From NCBI RefSeq assembly GCF_004342625.1, contig NZ_SMAH01000012.1:1-64000 (forward strand): a stretch of 64,000 bases of DNA, given 5' to 3'. The translations under genes and the position numbers were made by a program. Positions 8,689-19,493 of the stretch are shown one piece after another; within the stretch, counting starts at the first letter, position 1; the number at the start of each line of letters is the position of its first letter. A model generated the notes under the pieces. That model saw only the letters and a program-made list of their open reading frames with translations, was not told the DNA's origin and searched no databases. This stretch comes from Tepidimonas ignava (lineage in GTDB: Bacteria; Pseudomonadota; Gammaproteobacteria; Burkholderiales; Burkholderiaceae_C).

Positions 8689-9012
8689 TCAGGCGATGCG
8701 CCGGAGCAAGCCAAAACTATGGGGCAACCGCGCCAGCGCCTGGGCATCGAGCACCTGTCCTTCGGGCAGGCGCTGCTCGAGCCGCAGCACCAAGGCTTCG
8801 TCGCCGGGCTGCATGTGCACGGCGATGCGCGCGCACGGCACCGGCTGGCCGAGGCACTGCGAGAGGAATTGCGCCGTGGCGGCGTGCCCGATCGCGCTGC
8901 GCCAGGGGCCGGCAGCCGCAAACGCGCGAGCTTGCTCCACAGTCAACGGGCCTTGGTAGTGCCAATGCCCGTAGTCTGTGAGCACGGGACTGTTGAGCAG
9001 GTAGCGGTTCAT
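8689..9012 (-). CDS. crn2: Crn2 ring nuclease (DUF1874, AcrIII-1 family)
   Basis: 107 residues from the ATG at 9012, which overlaps the preceding stop as ATGA. The family pattern is clear: a YLLNSPVL start, SAIGHAATAQFLS with His43 in the place of the catalytic His, PCARIAVHMQPGDEAL, then LRLEQRLPEG with Glu84 in the place of the second conserved catalytic residue. Viral AcrIII-1 and host Crn2 proteins of this family cleave cyclic tetra-adenylate quickly, shutting down type III ancillary effectors. Its position between Cad1 and Cas6 in the cmr operon supports a host timer role rather than a viral anti-CRISPR. Confidence 0.93.
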   Translation of the reverse strand: MNRYLLNSPVLTDYGHWHYQGPLTVEQARAFAAAGPWRSAIGHAATAQFLSQCLGQPVPCARIAVHMQPGDEALVLRLEQRLPEGQVLDAQALARLPHSFGLLRRIA

Positions 9013-11240
9013 CGGATAGTGGGTGTTGCCGTGGGGCACATGGCGACATCCATCAAGCGCTGCGCGGCTGCGCGCTGCAGGTCGAGCCGCTCCTGCGCCG
9101 ACACGAAGGCACTTTGGTAGGCTGTGCGCAACAGGGCCAACGCAGTCCAGGCCGTGAGGTTGGGGGTCACGCGGGCCGCCAGTCGGTACTCGTCCGCCAA
9201 GGTGGTGCGCGAAATGGCGGGGTTGTCGGTGTTGAGGGTCAGGGGCAGGCCCATGCCCAACATGCGATCAAGCGGATAGTCGTCCAGCTCGGCAGTGGCA
9301 GGAACCGCTGGATCTTTGAAGCCGACGACCTCGCGGTTGGAGGTGGGGCATAGCTCCAAGGCGATGCCGCGGTCGCGGAAGCGCTGCGCCAGCGGAGGGT
9401 GGTCGATTAGCGTCAGGCCGTGGCCGATGCGGTCGGCGTGCAAATGGTAGGCGGCTTGCCAAATGCGGTCGGCACTCTCACCTTCGCCCGCGTGGATGGT
9501 GATGCGCAAGCAGGCCTGCAACGCCGGTTCGAAGTCGCGGGCCAAGGCCTCGGGTTGGGTGGTACCTTCGTCGCCGGCCAGATCCAGCCCCAACATGAAA
9601 TCAGGCAAGCGTTCGCTGGCCCGAACGGCGGCGCGCACGACGTGGGCTGACTGGTCACGCTGACGGCGATCGACGATCCAGATCAGACCAGCCCGCAGGC
9701 ACCCGCTGCCATTGAATCGGGTGGTGGTAGCGCCTGCATCCCGCAAAGCCCGCTCGAACGCCTGCACCCAACCGACCGGGTCATGCGGCCAGTACTTGTG
9801 CGGGCTGGCGCGCCACTCCACGTACAACAAGCCTTCGTCCAAGGCCTGGCGCACCACGGCACGCGCATACGGTTCGATGGCCGCGGGGTGACCCAACAGG
9901 GCCGAGCCGCTGAGCTCCCCCGGACGCTCGTAGGCCGCAAACCCCAACGGGTGGCGGCGCTTGAGCGCGATGCGGGGCTCGGTATCAGCCCACAGCAGTC
10001 GCGCGAGCGACTCGGGGCTGCGCTCGGTCAGCACCAGGCTCACGATCACAGCACGGGCGTGTTCACGTGGTAGTCCGGTAGCTTGTGCCAGCGCCGCCGC
10101 GGCGTCGCGCAGCCGCTGCGGCCAGTCGCCGGCCGCGCGGGCGCTGCCATCGCCAACCCAGCTCGGCCAAGCGTGTTGCAAAGCGTGTTGGGCCAACGCG
10201 CGCGTGCCCGCGTCGGTCACGTGGAGCACACACGCCGCCACCTCACGCTGCTGATCAAGCGGTAGGCTGCCGCCCAGGTGCCGATGAAGGTCAGCCAAGG
10301 GCCAGCGCCCTGGGTGGGCCAGTGGGTCGTCGCTGCAGGCCAACAAGGGTTGGCGCAGCCTGTCGATGCGTGCCGGATCCAAGCGCAGCAACACGGGCCA
10401 AGGTTCGTAAGGATCTTGGCGCGCCATGGCCAGCGCTTGCCCGATCAGCAAACGCTGGGCTTCTTGGCGGCGGCGCTCAATGGCATCGTGCAGCCAGCGG
10501 CCGTCGGGTTGCCACGTGTTTTGCACGATGTCATGGCCTGCCTTGAGAGGCAGCGGGAAATCTGCGGCCGCGAGGGATGCTCCCTCGCTGCCCATGCGCA
10601 CCGCCGGCTCACCCGCGGCGGCAGACACGACGATGGGCGAGAGGGCTGCCGCCACATCGGCTGGCAGCGGCTGCAGCCATTCGGTGTACGGAGCATCAAG
10701 CCAGCCGCGTTGGCGTAGCGCGACATCATCGGCCACCACGTGCAGCAAGGCCTGTGCGCCAAAGGCGTGCGCAGCGTCTTGCAGGTCGGCGCTCATGGTT
10801 TTGCGCCCGCCAGCCAGCGAGATCATGACCTGTCCGCCATCGGCGCGCTCATGCGCCGCCAGCACAGCGCGCAGCGCCATTTCGCGCCAGCACCGGCACT
10901 CCTCGGCCGTGGCCAGCGCATCGGTGTCGGCTGCAGCCCAGATCTGCAACAGCGGGCGCTCGGGCTCAGGCAGGCGCTCGGTCAACACTTGCCACCATTG
11001 GCACAGCTGATCGACGCTCTTGCGTGCCGAGCCGCCACCGGTGGTCAGAACCCAGACCTCGTGCGGTTCGGCAAGGCCTTGGCGCTGGTGGTGCTCTTGC
11101 AGGGCCGCGCGCTGGGGATGCAGGGCGTACAGGTCCACCCAGCCGGGCGCCAGCCAGCCCAGCACTTCGGGCACCACGGCCCAACTGGCGCCAAGGCTGG
11201 CGACCAGTATGTGGCGTGGGTGTTGCGTCGCTTCAGCCAT
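9009..11240 (-). CDS. cad1: Cad1-type CARF-adenosine deaminase fusion
   Basis: 743 residues. The N-terminal CARF domain has VMISLAGGRKTMS at about residue 140. A linker follows, then a complete adenosine-deaminase barrel from about residue 315. All metal/catalytic motifs are present: DLHRHLGGSL (HxH), ITIHAGEGES, DRIGHGLTL, ELCPTSNREV and LTLNTDNPAIS. In described Cad1 proteins cOA binding switches on deamination of ATP to ITP, arresting growth or phage. I chose the ATG at 11240, which overlaps the cmr6 stop by 8 bp; upstream in-frame sequence is an out-of-frame read of cmr6. Its stop overlaps the crn2 start. Substrate and ligand here are inferred from the family. Confidence 0.93.
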   Translation of the reverse strand: MAEATQHPRHILVASLGASWAVVPEVLGWLAPGWVDLYALHPQRAALQEHHQRQGLAEPHEVWVLTTGGGSARKSVDQLCQWWQVLTERLPEPERPLLQIWAAADTDALATAEECRCWREMALRAVLAAHERADGGQVMISLAGGRKTMSADLQDAAHAFGAQALLHVVADDVALRQRGWLDAPYTEWLQPLPADVAAALSPIVVSAAAGEPAVRMGSEGASLAAADFPLPLKAGHDIVQNTWQPDGRWLHDAIERRRQEAQRLLIGQALAMARQDPYEPWPVLLRLDPARIDRLRQPLLACSDDPLAHPGRWPLADLHRHLGGSLPLDQQREVAACVLHVTDAGTRALAQHALQHAWPSWVGDGSARAAGDWPQRLRDAAAALAQATGLPREHARAVIVSLVLTERSPESLARLLWADTEPRIALKRRHPLGFAAYERPGELSGSALLGHPAAIEPYARAVVRQALDEGLLYVEWRASPHKYWPHDPVGWVQAFERALRDAGATTTRFNGSGCLRAGLIWIVDRRQRDQSAHVVRAAVRASERLPDFMLGLDLAGDEGTTQPEALARDFEPALQACLRITIHAGEGESADRIWQAAYHLHADRIGHGLTLIDHPPLAQRFRDRGIALELCPTSNREVVGFKDPAVPATAELDDYPLDRMLGMGLPLTLNTDNPAISRTTLADEYRLAARVTPNLTAWTALALLRTAYQSAFVSAQERLDLQRAAAQRLMDVAMCPTATPTIR

Positions 11241-12576
11241 GGGATCCACGCAACGCGGCCAGCCCCAGCCTTCTGCGCAGGTCCCTGGGGTCGATGTTGA
11301 TGAGTTTGGCGCCCCAGGTTTCGACGGCATCCGCTGCCGCCGCGCGGTCAGCCGGGCTCCAATTTTCACTTTGGACCAGCGTGACCATGTTTTGCAGGGC
11401 CTGGTAATCCTGCTGCCCAACCAATGTTTTGCGGCCGCGCAGCTCGTTGGCCCGCGCCTGCATGCGGGCATTGAACTCTTCAAGGGCGCGTTGCGCCGGG
11501 CTGAGCTGGGCCAGCCGTTGCTGGCGCTCGTGTTCGGCCTGACGTTGCCGTTGTTCCTCCAGGGCACGCTGCCGCGCCTGCCTGTCGTACCGCATCGCAC
11601 CATAGCCCACAGCGGTCTTGGCGCCAAAGCCCAGCCACGCAAAGGCGTGTTCGAAGGCGGCTTCGAGCAGGGTCTGCCAACGGGGCTGGCCGCCGTCGTT
11701 GCCCAACAGGGCGCCATCCAGGCGCTCGAGGCGGCGCACATCGCACACCACATGGAAGCTGAAGGTGGAGCCCGGCGGCACCGTGAGAAACGCGATCGGG
11801 TTGGGCTGGCCCGAGTCGTGGGGCGAGGTTGAGTCTCCCGCTTTGCGCTCGTTCTTCTGCTGGTAGTAGTGCGACTGGTGGGGCGTCATGATCTCGACCA
11901 TCAGGCTGTCGCCCTTGATCTGCGGGATCACGTCCCAAAAGCTGAGCACGCCGCGTTGCGGGTTGTTGCTGTCTTCGGTTCCAAAGAGCACGTCGATGGC
12001 TGCCTGGTTCCAGCCCCGCGTATCGCCCCACTCACCGCGAGCCAACTCCTGCGCCGCGCGACGCAGCACGCCTTTGACGCCACTGCCGGGCAGGTACGGC
12101 AGCCCATACGGCCACAGGAACGAAAAGCCGTTTTCCAGGGGGTGTTCGTTGCCCAGGCCCGTGGTGAAGGGGGCAATGGCGGTGGCATCGATGGTCAGGC
12201 ACTGGATGGCGGGCATTGTGCCGACCACTTCGCGTGCACGTGTGTTGAGCGCCCGTATGTACTCAAGATCCCGCTTGGTAAGTGCTCGGACTTGGCTCCA
12301 TGCCTCGCGAGCAGCAAAGTCATTTTTCTCCCAAAGCCCCGGCAGAGGACTGCGTGGACGCGCCCTAAGCGCGGCAATGGTAGCTTCCATGCCGCTGTGG
12401 TGCAGCAGCTGCGCCACTTCCTGACCTTCACGGCTTCGGGCTTGCCCCCGCTTGCGCACCTGCGCTTCCTGATCGGCACGGTCGGTCCATATCGGCAGTA
12501 AAAGCCCAAACCGCATCCCTGGCGAAGCATCTTTGAAGTCTTGCCCAAGGTAGGCGGGCACAGCAGCAACAGGCAT
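11233..12576 (-). CDS. cmr6: Type III-B RAMP protein Cmr6
   Basis: 447 residues. The RAMP signatures are PYLPGSGVKGVLRRAAQ near residue 160 and GFGAKTAVGYGAMRY near residue 330. Cmr6 forms part of the Cmr backbone at the 3' end of the crRNA. A charged, helical C-terminal extension rich in Arg, Gln and Glu makes it longer than many homologues. The gene starts 54 bp from the divergent RHH antitoxin start, so its transcription must begin in that short gap or read through the antisense toxin-antitoxin block. It begins the segment cmr6-cad1-crn2-cas6-card1. Confidence 0.9.
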   Translation of the reverse strand: MPVAAVPAYLGQDFKDASPGMRFGLLLPIWTDRADQEAQVRKRGQARSREGQEVAQLLHHSGMEATIAALRARPRSPLPGLWEKNDFAAREAWSQVRALTKRDLEYIRALNTRAREVVGTMPAIQCLTIDATAIAPFTTGLGNEHPLENGFSFLWPYGLPYLPGSGVKGVLRRAAQELARGEWGDTRGWNQAAIDVLFGTEDSNNPQRGVLSFWDVIPQIKGDSLMVEIMTPHQSHYYQQKNERKAGDSTSPHDSGQPNPIAFLTVPPGSTFSFHVVCDVRRLERLDGALLGNDGGQPRWQTLLEAAFEHAFAWLGFGAKTAVGYGAMRYDRQARQRALEEQRQRQAEHERQQRLAQLSPAQRALEEFNARMQARANELRGRKTLVGQQDYQALQNMVTLVQSENWSPADRAAAADAVETWGAKLINIDPRDLRRRLGLAALRGSHG

Positions 12577-12585
12577 GGTGAGACT

Positions 12586-12620
12586 CCTGTGTATTACAAT
12601 GTCTTACACGTATTGAGGGG
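12586..12620 (+). promoter_or_regulatory. Promoter/operator region of the RHH-PIN pair, divergent from cmr6
   Basis: The inverted repeat GTGTA-N11-TACAC spans 12589-12609. It encloses the -10-like TACAAT at 12595-12600. RHH antitoxins usually bind short palindromes over their own promoter. The cmr6 start is only 13 bp from the left arm, so binding here could also affect cmr6. The Shine-Dalgarno GAGGGG starts at 12615. Confidence 0.4.
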
Positions 12621-12630
12621 GATGGCTGCG

Positions 12631-12849
12631 ATGTCCACCACTTTGACGATCCGGCTCGATGACAAGCTCGATGTGCAGCTCACCCGGCTGGCCCAGGAGA
12701 CTGGACGCACGAGAAGCGAGCTCGTGCGCAGCTTCATTCGACAGCAGATGGCCCGGGCGCGGTTCGAGCGCGCGCGGCGGCTCATCGAGCCCGCGGCTGA
12801 GCGCGCAGGGTATCTCACGGACGAAGACGTCTTTCGCGACGTTTCGTGA
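12631..12849 (+). CDS. Ribbon-helix-helix (CopG-type) antitoxin
   Basis: 72 residues. The N-terminal strand TLTIRLDDKLDVQL and the helices LAQETGRTRSELVRSFIRQQ are a clear ribbon-helix-helix DNA-binding fold. The acidic C-terminus ending DEDVFRDVS is probably the toxin-binding tail. I chose the ATG at 12631 because GAGGGGG lies 9 bp upstream; an ATG at 12622 sits on top of that site. Its stop overlaps the toxin's GTG start. It reads opposite to the cmr genes and probably represses its own promoter, 54 bp from cmr6. Confidence 0.88.
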   Translation: MSTTLTIRLDDKLDVQLTRLAQETGRTRSELVRSFIRQQMARARFERARRLIEPAAERAGYLTDEDVFRDVS

Positions 12850-13268
12850 AAACCTTTCTCGACACCAACGTCTGGATCAGCGCCTTTGCCACAAAAGGGC
12901 TTGCGCGCGAGCTGGTGGCATTGGTGTTGGACTTGAATGCCAGCGGCGAACTCACACTGTTGATCAGCGACGCCGTACAGCAAGAGACGGCGCGCGTGCT
13001 GCGTGAAAAGTTCGGTCTTGATCCGGCCGCCATTGACACCGCCTTGGATGTCCAAGCCATGGCGGCGACCTGCGTGCCCGCGACGGCCGGGCTGCTCCCA
13101 ACCGACATCCCCGACCCCGACGATGCCCCCATCCTTGCCGCAGCGCTGGCCGCCGGCGCCGACCTGTTCGTCACCGGCGACAAGGCGCTGCTCGCTCTTG
13201 GTGCCGTGGAAAGCATGCCGATCGTGGAGCCGCGCGCGGCCTACCTCAAGCTGCGTGGCCTGGCGTGA
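12846..13268 (+). CDS. PIN-domain toxin, partner of the RHH antitoxin
   Basis: 140 residues from a GTG start that overlaps the antitoxin TGA. The PIN acidic residues are visible: Asp6 in TFLDTNVWISAF, a Glu in QQETARVLRE, then Asp residues in DIPDPDDAPILAAAL and DLFVTGDKALL. PIN toxins are metal-dependent RNases. The gene converges on cmr5, whose stop lies 21 bp away. Its base composition resembles its neighbours. Whether it serves defence or only stabilises the locus is unknown. Confidence 0.88.
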   Translation: MKTFLDTNVWISAFATKGLARELVALVLDLNASGELTLLISDAVQQETARVLREKFGLDPAAIDTALDVQAMAATCVPATAGLLPTDIPDPDDAPILAAALAAGADLFVTGDKALLALGAVESMPIVEPRAAYLKLRGLA

Positions 13269-13288
13269 ATTGGCGAGCCGCATCGCGC

Positions 13289-14900
<1,612 letters not shown>

Positions 14901-14908
14901 CCCAGCCG

Positions 14909-15304
14909 ATGTACCTTCTGGACACCTGCACGCTGCTGTGGTGGCTTGCGCAGCCGCAACGGCTGACACCCAAAGTTCGCGACGTCATCGCCGATCCTGC
15001 CGTCGACGTCGCGGTCAGTGTGGTGACGTTGTGGGAGATCTTGGTCAAGGTGCGTAGTGGCAAGATCCGCATCCTCGCCGAGGGCCATGGCACCTATGAC
15101 TTTTTGTTGAAGGCAGTGGCCGCGTCCGGGTTCAAGACGCTTGCGCTGCTGGAACACGACTTGCGCCACACGCTTCAGCTGCCCATGCTGCACCGCGATC
15201 CGTTTGATCGCATGTTGATCTGCCAAGCGATCGAAAACGCCATGACCTTGGTCACGCCGGACGTGGCCATTCATCGTTATCCGATCCGCACGCTGTGGGA
15301 TTGA
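14909..15304 (+). CDS. PIN-domain toxin, partner of the Phd-type antitoxin
   Basis: 131 residues. The PIN motifs are Asp5 in YLLDTCTLLWWLA, Glu in TLWEILVKV, and the two Asp of HRDPFDRMLICQA, with LVTPDVAIHRY at the end. I chose the ATG at 14909, 9 bp after the antitoxin stop; a TTG at 14897 overlapping that stop is possible. The gene ends 17 bp before the convergent cmr3 stop, so this pair sits tightly between cmr3 and cmr4. An RNase role is inferred from the fold. Confidence 0.88.
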   Translation: MYLLDTCTLLWWLAQPQRLTPKVRDVIADPAVDVAVSVVTLWEILVKVRSGKIRILAEGHGTYDFLLKAVAASGFKTLALLEHDLRHTLQLPMLHRDPFDRMLICQAIENAMTLVTPDVAIHRYPIRTLWD

Positions 15305-15321
15305 GGGTGTGCTGAGGCGGT

Positions 15322-16473
15322 TCATCGTCCGTCGCTCCAGGCGGCGAGCATGCATCGGTTGAAGCCTTCGGCGCGGCGGGCGGCGTCTTCGCAAGGATCG
15401 CGCCATAGGCCGTTGTCGACCCACTGACGCAACGCATCCGCCGTCACGCTACCGTCGAGTTCGAGCCAATAGACGCTGCCCGTGGGCGCAACCCGATGGG
15501 CGGGCTTGGGTTGCCACTGCGCCAGGTCCCAGCCGGAGACGACCTCGGCGCGTGGTACGGCGGCAGCGACGATGCGACCGCGCACACCGTGCAGCTCAAA
15601 GGGCACGCCGTTTTGGGACGGCTCGGCAGCCCCCGTGGGCAGCCAGCCGCGCTCAAAGATGCCGGGGCTCGTGAGCACCAAGCGGCAACGGCGCTCTCGG
15701 GCGATGGTGTTGTAGTCGGGCTCGGGCCAGTCGAGCTGCGCAGCATGCAGGGCAGCGGCACGGCCATCACCGCCGAGCCGAACCGTACCCGAGGTGGGCG
15801 GCTCGGCGCCACGAACCGCGGCGATGAACCCAACGCCCTGCTTGAGCGCCACTGCCTGGGCGGAAAAGAGCTTGCCGTCGTCGGCGCGGCGGGTGGTGGC
15901 TTGCAACCCGACGCCGACGCGGTGATCGAACGACCACAATTCGCCGGACTTGACGAGGTCGTGCGCGCCGGGCGTTTCCCCGCGCAGGTATTGGCGCCAG
16001 CCAGATTCCTTCAACCAGTAACCGCCCGCGGGCTTGCTGCGCTCGGCTTCGGTCAGCACCGGCAACAGTGGCAACGGCGCTGAGGACTGAATCCCTGCCT
16101 CTGTGGGCAAGGCGGTCGGCTTGAGTGCCCGCACCGTGACCTGCTTGCCATCATGCTCGGCGACGACCAGATCGGCCGGCGGCGGCAGCAAGAGCTCGAT
16201 GCGGCCATTTTCTGAGCGGCGGGCCACGTAAAAGGCGGTCACGGTGAAGGGGCCCGGCGCGGACGGTCTACCCAGCGCCGGATGCTCGAGCTGCCCGCGC
16301 GCAAACGCAGCCAGATCCACGCCCGCATCGGCCAGCATGCGGCTGCGCAGCGCGCCGGCCGCGACCGATGGCCAGGGGGGAATCAAGGCCTCGCCGAAGC
16401 TGCCGGCATCGCCAAAAAGCTTGTTGCCGCGCAGGAATAGCACGTCCAGGGGTTCGAGGAACAGAGTGCTCAT
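15322..16473 (-). CDS. cmr3: Type III-B RAMP protein Cmr3
   Basis: 383 residues from the ATG at 16473, which overlaps the cmr2 stop as ATGA. The opening FLEPLDVLFLRGNKLFG and PPWPSVAAGALRSR is characteristic of Cmr3, which pairs with Cmr2 and holds the crRNA 5' handle. The length is normal. A Met 22 codons upstream lies inside cmr2 and is unlikely. This is the last gene of the NE0113-cmr1-cmr2-cmr3 transcript before the convergent Phd/PIN pair. Confidence 0.92.
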   Translation of the reverse strand: MSTLFLEPLDVLFLRGNKLFGDAGSFGEALIPPWPSVAAGALRSRMLADAGVDLAAFARGQLEHPALGRPSAPGPFTVTAFYVARRSENGRIELLLPPPADLVVAEHDGKQVTVRALKPTALPTEAGIQSSAPLPLLPVLTEAERSKPAGGYWLKESGWRQYLRGETPGAHDLVKSGELWSFDHRVGVGLQATTRRADDGKLFSAQAVALKQGVGFIAAVRGAEPPTSGTVRLGGDGRAAALHAAQLDWPEPDYNTIARERRCRLVLTSPGIFERGWLPTGAAEPSQNGVPFELHGVRGRIVAAAVPRAEVVSGWDLAQWQPKPAHRVAPTGSVYWLELDGSVTADALRQWVDNGLWRDPCEDAARRAEGFNRCMLAAWSDGR

Positions 16474-19400
16474 GCTTGGCCTCCACTGCGGGTCTCGCGG
16501 GCGAGGAACTCGGCTACGGTGAGGAAGTTTTCCAGCCACTGGCGACCGTCTTTGTGCTGAGCGCGGGCCAGCGCGGTCAGCCGCTTGGCCAGGTCCATCG
16601 CACGCGGGTCGTTGCCCGACTGCCGCGCCAGTTGATAGGCAAGCAGGCTTTGCAGCATCTCTGGGTTGTCCTTGGGTTCAGGCAGGTCACGTAACCATTC
16701 AAGCGTGTGATAGACCGCGCGACGCGAGGTGTCTTGCCCCCGCAGGAACGCGACCAATTTCTTGAGGAGCTCGACCGGTTCGCCCCACTTGGCGGTGAGG
16801 AAGAGAGCCCCACCCGAGCGCTTGAGCACGGTGATGGAAAAGGCGTCGCGCCCGCCCTCGCTCTTGGCGCGTTTTTCCGCTTCGCGCAGCGCGCGCATCA
16901 CCGCCGACAGTGGCGCCTGGTGGTGGGCGATGATGGCGCCGCAGGAGGCGGTAGCGTTTTCGCCCATCATGCGCATGACCCGCTGCTGCTGCCCCTTCTT
17001 GAGCGCGGCAAATCCGTTTTGCAGCGTCAAGCCCTGCCAAACGCCACCTTCATGCTCGGGATCGATGCCTGAGTAGGCGTAACGCAGCCGCTGCATGCAG
17101 GACAACAAATCGGCCACCGGCAGCATGGCCAGCACATCATCACCCCCGGCGTAGATCACCCGGCCAAGGTGTTCCTCTTCGACCACGTGGCGCACGACGG
17201 TTTGCGAAAAATCGTTGAGCGCGCCGGAAATGGCAAGGTGCCGGTTGGGCGAGATGGGACGCTTTTGAGCACCGTACTGCCGGATGAGCGGCTGGCTTGC
17301 CGCCCTCGCCTCGAAGCCCTTGCGCACGTGGGGGTGGAAGCTTTCGCAAAACGGGATCGTCGTTTTGTCGTCACCCGAGAGGATGGCGCCCATTTTGTCG
17401 CCATCCATCATGATCAACGCATAGTAGGTCTCCAGCCGCGCCGAAGCCTGGTCGAGGGTACGGCCCAAGGCGGTTTTGACCAGGCGTTGGGCCTGTTCAT
17501 AGTCGTGCGCATCGTTGTTGGTGCCGCGCGCGGCGGCTTCGAGCAAACCTGGGATGCGCTTGGCATCGGCCAGCGCCGGATTGGCCGCGTGCTTGCGCAC
17601 GAGCTTACGCGGCAAGGCCACCGCCTCGGCCTTCTGGATCCGGTCGCCCATGCCATCCACCGTATGCCCGCCGCGCTCCAACCATTGGTCGAGCTGGTGC
17701 GCCAGCGCCATGGTGTGGGTGGAGACGACGAAGCGGCCAATGTCTTTCTTTTCTCCCTTTTCGCCAGCCGCGAGCGCTTGGCCAACCTCCTCGGCGAAGA
17801 TCGTCGGCCACAGGCGCTTGATCGCGGAAAGCGCGCCAAGGTGTTCGCCTTCCTTGGCCCAGGAGGGTTTGGCCTTGGCCACGCGGCTCCAGAGCGTGTC
17901 CTGACGCTGGCCGGGGGGCATGGCAAGGTGCTGGCGATCGGTGGTCAGCCATTCAGCCTCGCCGCTCATGGAATCGCGCCAGCCTTCCTGCTTGTTCTGC
18001 GCAAACGGCCGCACCGCCTTGGCGGCCGCCAGCACGCGTTCGGCAAGGTCGTACACCGCTGGGTAGAGCACACCGGGGTTGGGGGCAAAGAAGGTGGTGC
18101 CATCGTTCCAATCGATGGACTTTTGCAGCACTTGCCACGCCGGGGTCGCAAGAAACCCACAAGGCTGGCCGTCCTCGACCCCGAAAAACGGCGCCATGGC
18201 GCCCGTGAGGCCGGCGGTATCAAGGTCGGTCTGTTTTTCTGTGTTGCGCGGTTTGACCAGCGAGAAAGGAACGGCAGCCCAGTGCACCTCTGGAAAGCCC
18301 GCAAGCTGCGCCTCCATCTGCTCATAAGGGGTTGTGGTCGCGTTCACATCGCAGCCGGCCGCTTGCAGGAGCCGTGCGACAACCTCGCGCCCAAGGCTGG
18401 CCAGCCACTCGCGCGTGGCTTGCGCGCAACGCTCGGCGATCGCCCTGGCCTGGCTTGCAGGCACCACGGCCACAAAGCGGTTGGACAGCGCAGCCGAAAA
18501 CAGCGGGTTGGCGTCGGTGCCGCCCTGCATCCAGTCACTGTTGGCGAACAAGTCGTTCGGTAGCCCCATGGCATCGCGCAGCCACAGGTCCACCTGGGGG
18601 ATGCCGCGCAGGCGCGGAAACAGGATGGCGTCGGGCCCCAGACGCTCGCACAGTGGCCGCATGGCCTCCCAACTCAGCCGCGACAACAGATGCGAACCAG
18701 CCCATAGATCGTCCATCTTGCGCGCCGCAGCGATGAACGACTGCACCGGCCCAATCGAGAGGGTCAACAGCGCCACCTCGCCCTGCGGGTCGGCCGCAAA
18801 AGCCCCCGCAAACGCCGACGTGAGATCAAGGTGGTCCCAGATCGAGTGATCGGGAATGCGCGTGTCGGCGGGCAGCAGGCCCCATAGCGCCCCCAGCTTG
18901 CCGTTGTCTGCTTCCTCGGTGAGCTCCGGGCCGAAGCGCCAAAAGGCCAGCAGCAACTTGCGCCAATCGGCGCTGGTTTCCTCACGGGCGCCGAGCGCGG
19001 CCACCAATCTGGAAAAATGATCGAAGCTGCGTTGCTTGATATCGGCCAGCTCCGTGTCCGTCAGGCCGCCGTGCCGGCTCAGGTCGAACTGCGCCCCGGT
19101 GAGCGGGTGGATGAGCACCGGGTGCTTGGCCCAGCGCACCTGCGCCCAGTCGGCCACGGCCAGGGTCTTTTGCTCGCCCGCCTGGGTCGTGACGGTGATT
19201 GCCTGCATCGGGAACTGCGGCCGGTCGGCCGCGGCAGCCCACCAGTCGGCGCGCTGCACGTGCCGGTACATATCCAGCGGCAAGCCATTGTTGAACAGAA
19301 CTTTGACGACGGCTTCGTCGTTGTCCAGATCGATGTCAGCGGCAAGTTGCTCGAAGCCGAGCAGCCGCTTGAGCGTGCGCGAAGTGCCGTTTTCATGGCC

Positions 19401-19490
19401 GGCCGGGTCGCGCAGCAGCACCAGGGCCTTTTCAGCTGGATCGTGCAGGCGGGCGGCAAGTTTGGTTTGCCAGACAAAGTCGTTGCTCAT
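16470..19490 (-). CDS. cmr2: Cas10/Cmr2, cyclic oligoadenylate synthase subunit
   Basis: 1006 residues. The N-terminus has AARLHDPAEKAL with His16-Asp17, the HD signature of Cmr2, so DNase activity is possible. The palm domain carries MMDGDKMGAIL near residue 695 and the intact GGDD of IYAGGDDVLAML near residue 782, the active site that makes cyclic oligoadenylates from ATP after target-RNA binding. This makes the CARF proteins of the locus logical signal receivers. It lies between cmr1 and cmr3 with 4-bp spacing or overlap on each side. Confidence 0.97.
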   Translation of the reverse strand: MSNDFVWQTKLAARLHDPAEKALVLLRDPAGHENGTSRTLKRLLGFEQLAADIDLDNDEAVVKVLFNNGLPLDMYRHVQRADWWAAAADRPQFPMQAITVTTQAGEQKTLAVADWAQVRWAKHPVLIHPLTGAQFDLSRHGGLTDTELADIKQRSFDHFSRLVAALGAREETSADWRKLLLAFWRFGPELTEEADNGKLGALWGLLPADTRIPDHSIWDHLDLTSAFAGAFAADPQGEVALLTLSIGPVQSFIAAARKMDDLWAGSHLLSRLSWEAMRPLCERLGPDAILFPRLRGIPQVDLWLRDAMGLPNDLFANSDWMQGGTDANPLFSAALSNRFVAVVPASQARAIAERCAQATREWLASLGREVVARLLQAAGCDVNATTTPYEQMEAQLAGFPEVHWAAVPFSLVKPRNTEKQTDLDTAGLTGAMAPFFGVEDGQPCGFLATPAWQVLQKSIDWNDGTTFFAPNPGVLYPAVYDLAERVLAAAKAVRPFAQNKQEGWRDSMSGEAEWLTTDRQHLAMPPGQRQDTLWSRVAKAKPSWAKEGEHLGALSAIKRLWPTIFAEEVGQALAAGEKGEKKDIGRFVVSTHTMALAHQLDQWLERGGHTVDGMGDRIQKAEAVALPRKLVRKHAANPALADAKRIPGLLEAAARGTNNDAHDYEQAQRLVKTALGRTLDQASARLETYYALIMMDGDKMGAILSGDDKTTIPFCESFHPHVRKGFEARAASQPLIRQYGAQKRPISPNRHLAISGALNDFSQTVVRHVVEEEHLGRVIYAGGDDVLAMLPVADLLSCMQRLRYAYSGIDPEHEGGVWQGLTLQNGFAALKKGQQQRVMRMMGENATASCGAIIAHHQAPLSAVMRALREAEKRAKSEGGRDAFSITVLKRSGGALFLTAKWGEPVELLKKLVAFLRGQDTSRRAVYHTLEWLRDLPEPKDNPEMLQSLLAYQLARQSGNDPRAMDLAKRLTALARAQHKDGRQWLENFLTVAEFLARETRSGGQA

Positions 19491-19493
19491 CGC

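Noticed and set aside
11241-11753. N-terminal extension of the cad1 frame
   Set aside because: This part overlaps cmr6 out of frame and has no CARF-like pattern. The ATG at 11240 overlaps the cmr6 stop and begins a normal CARF domain.
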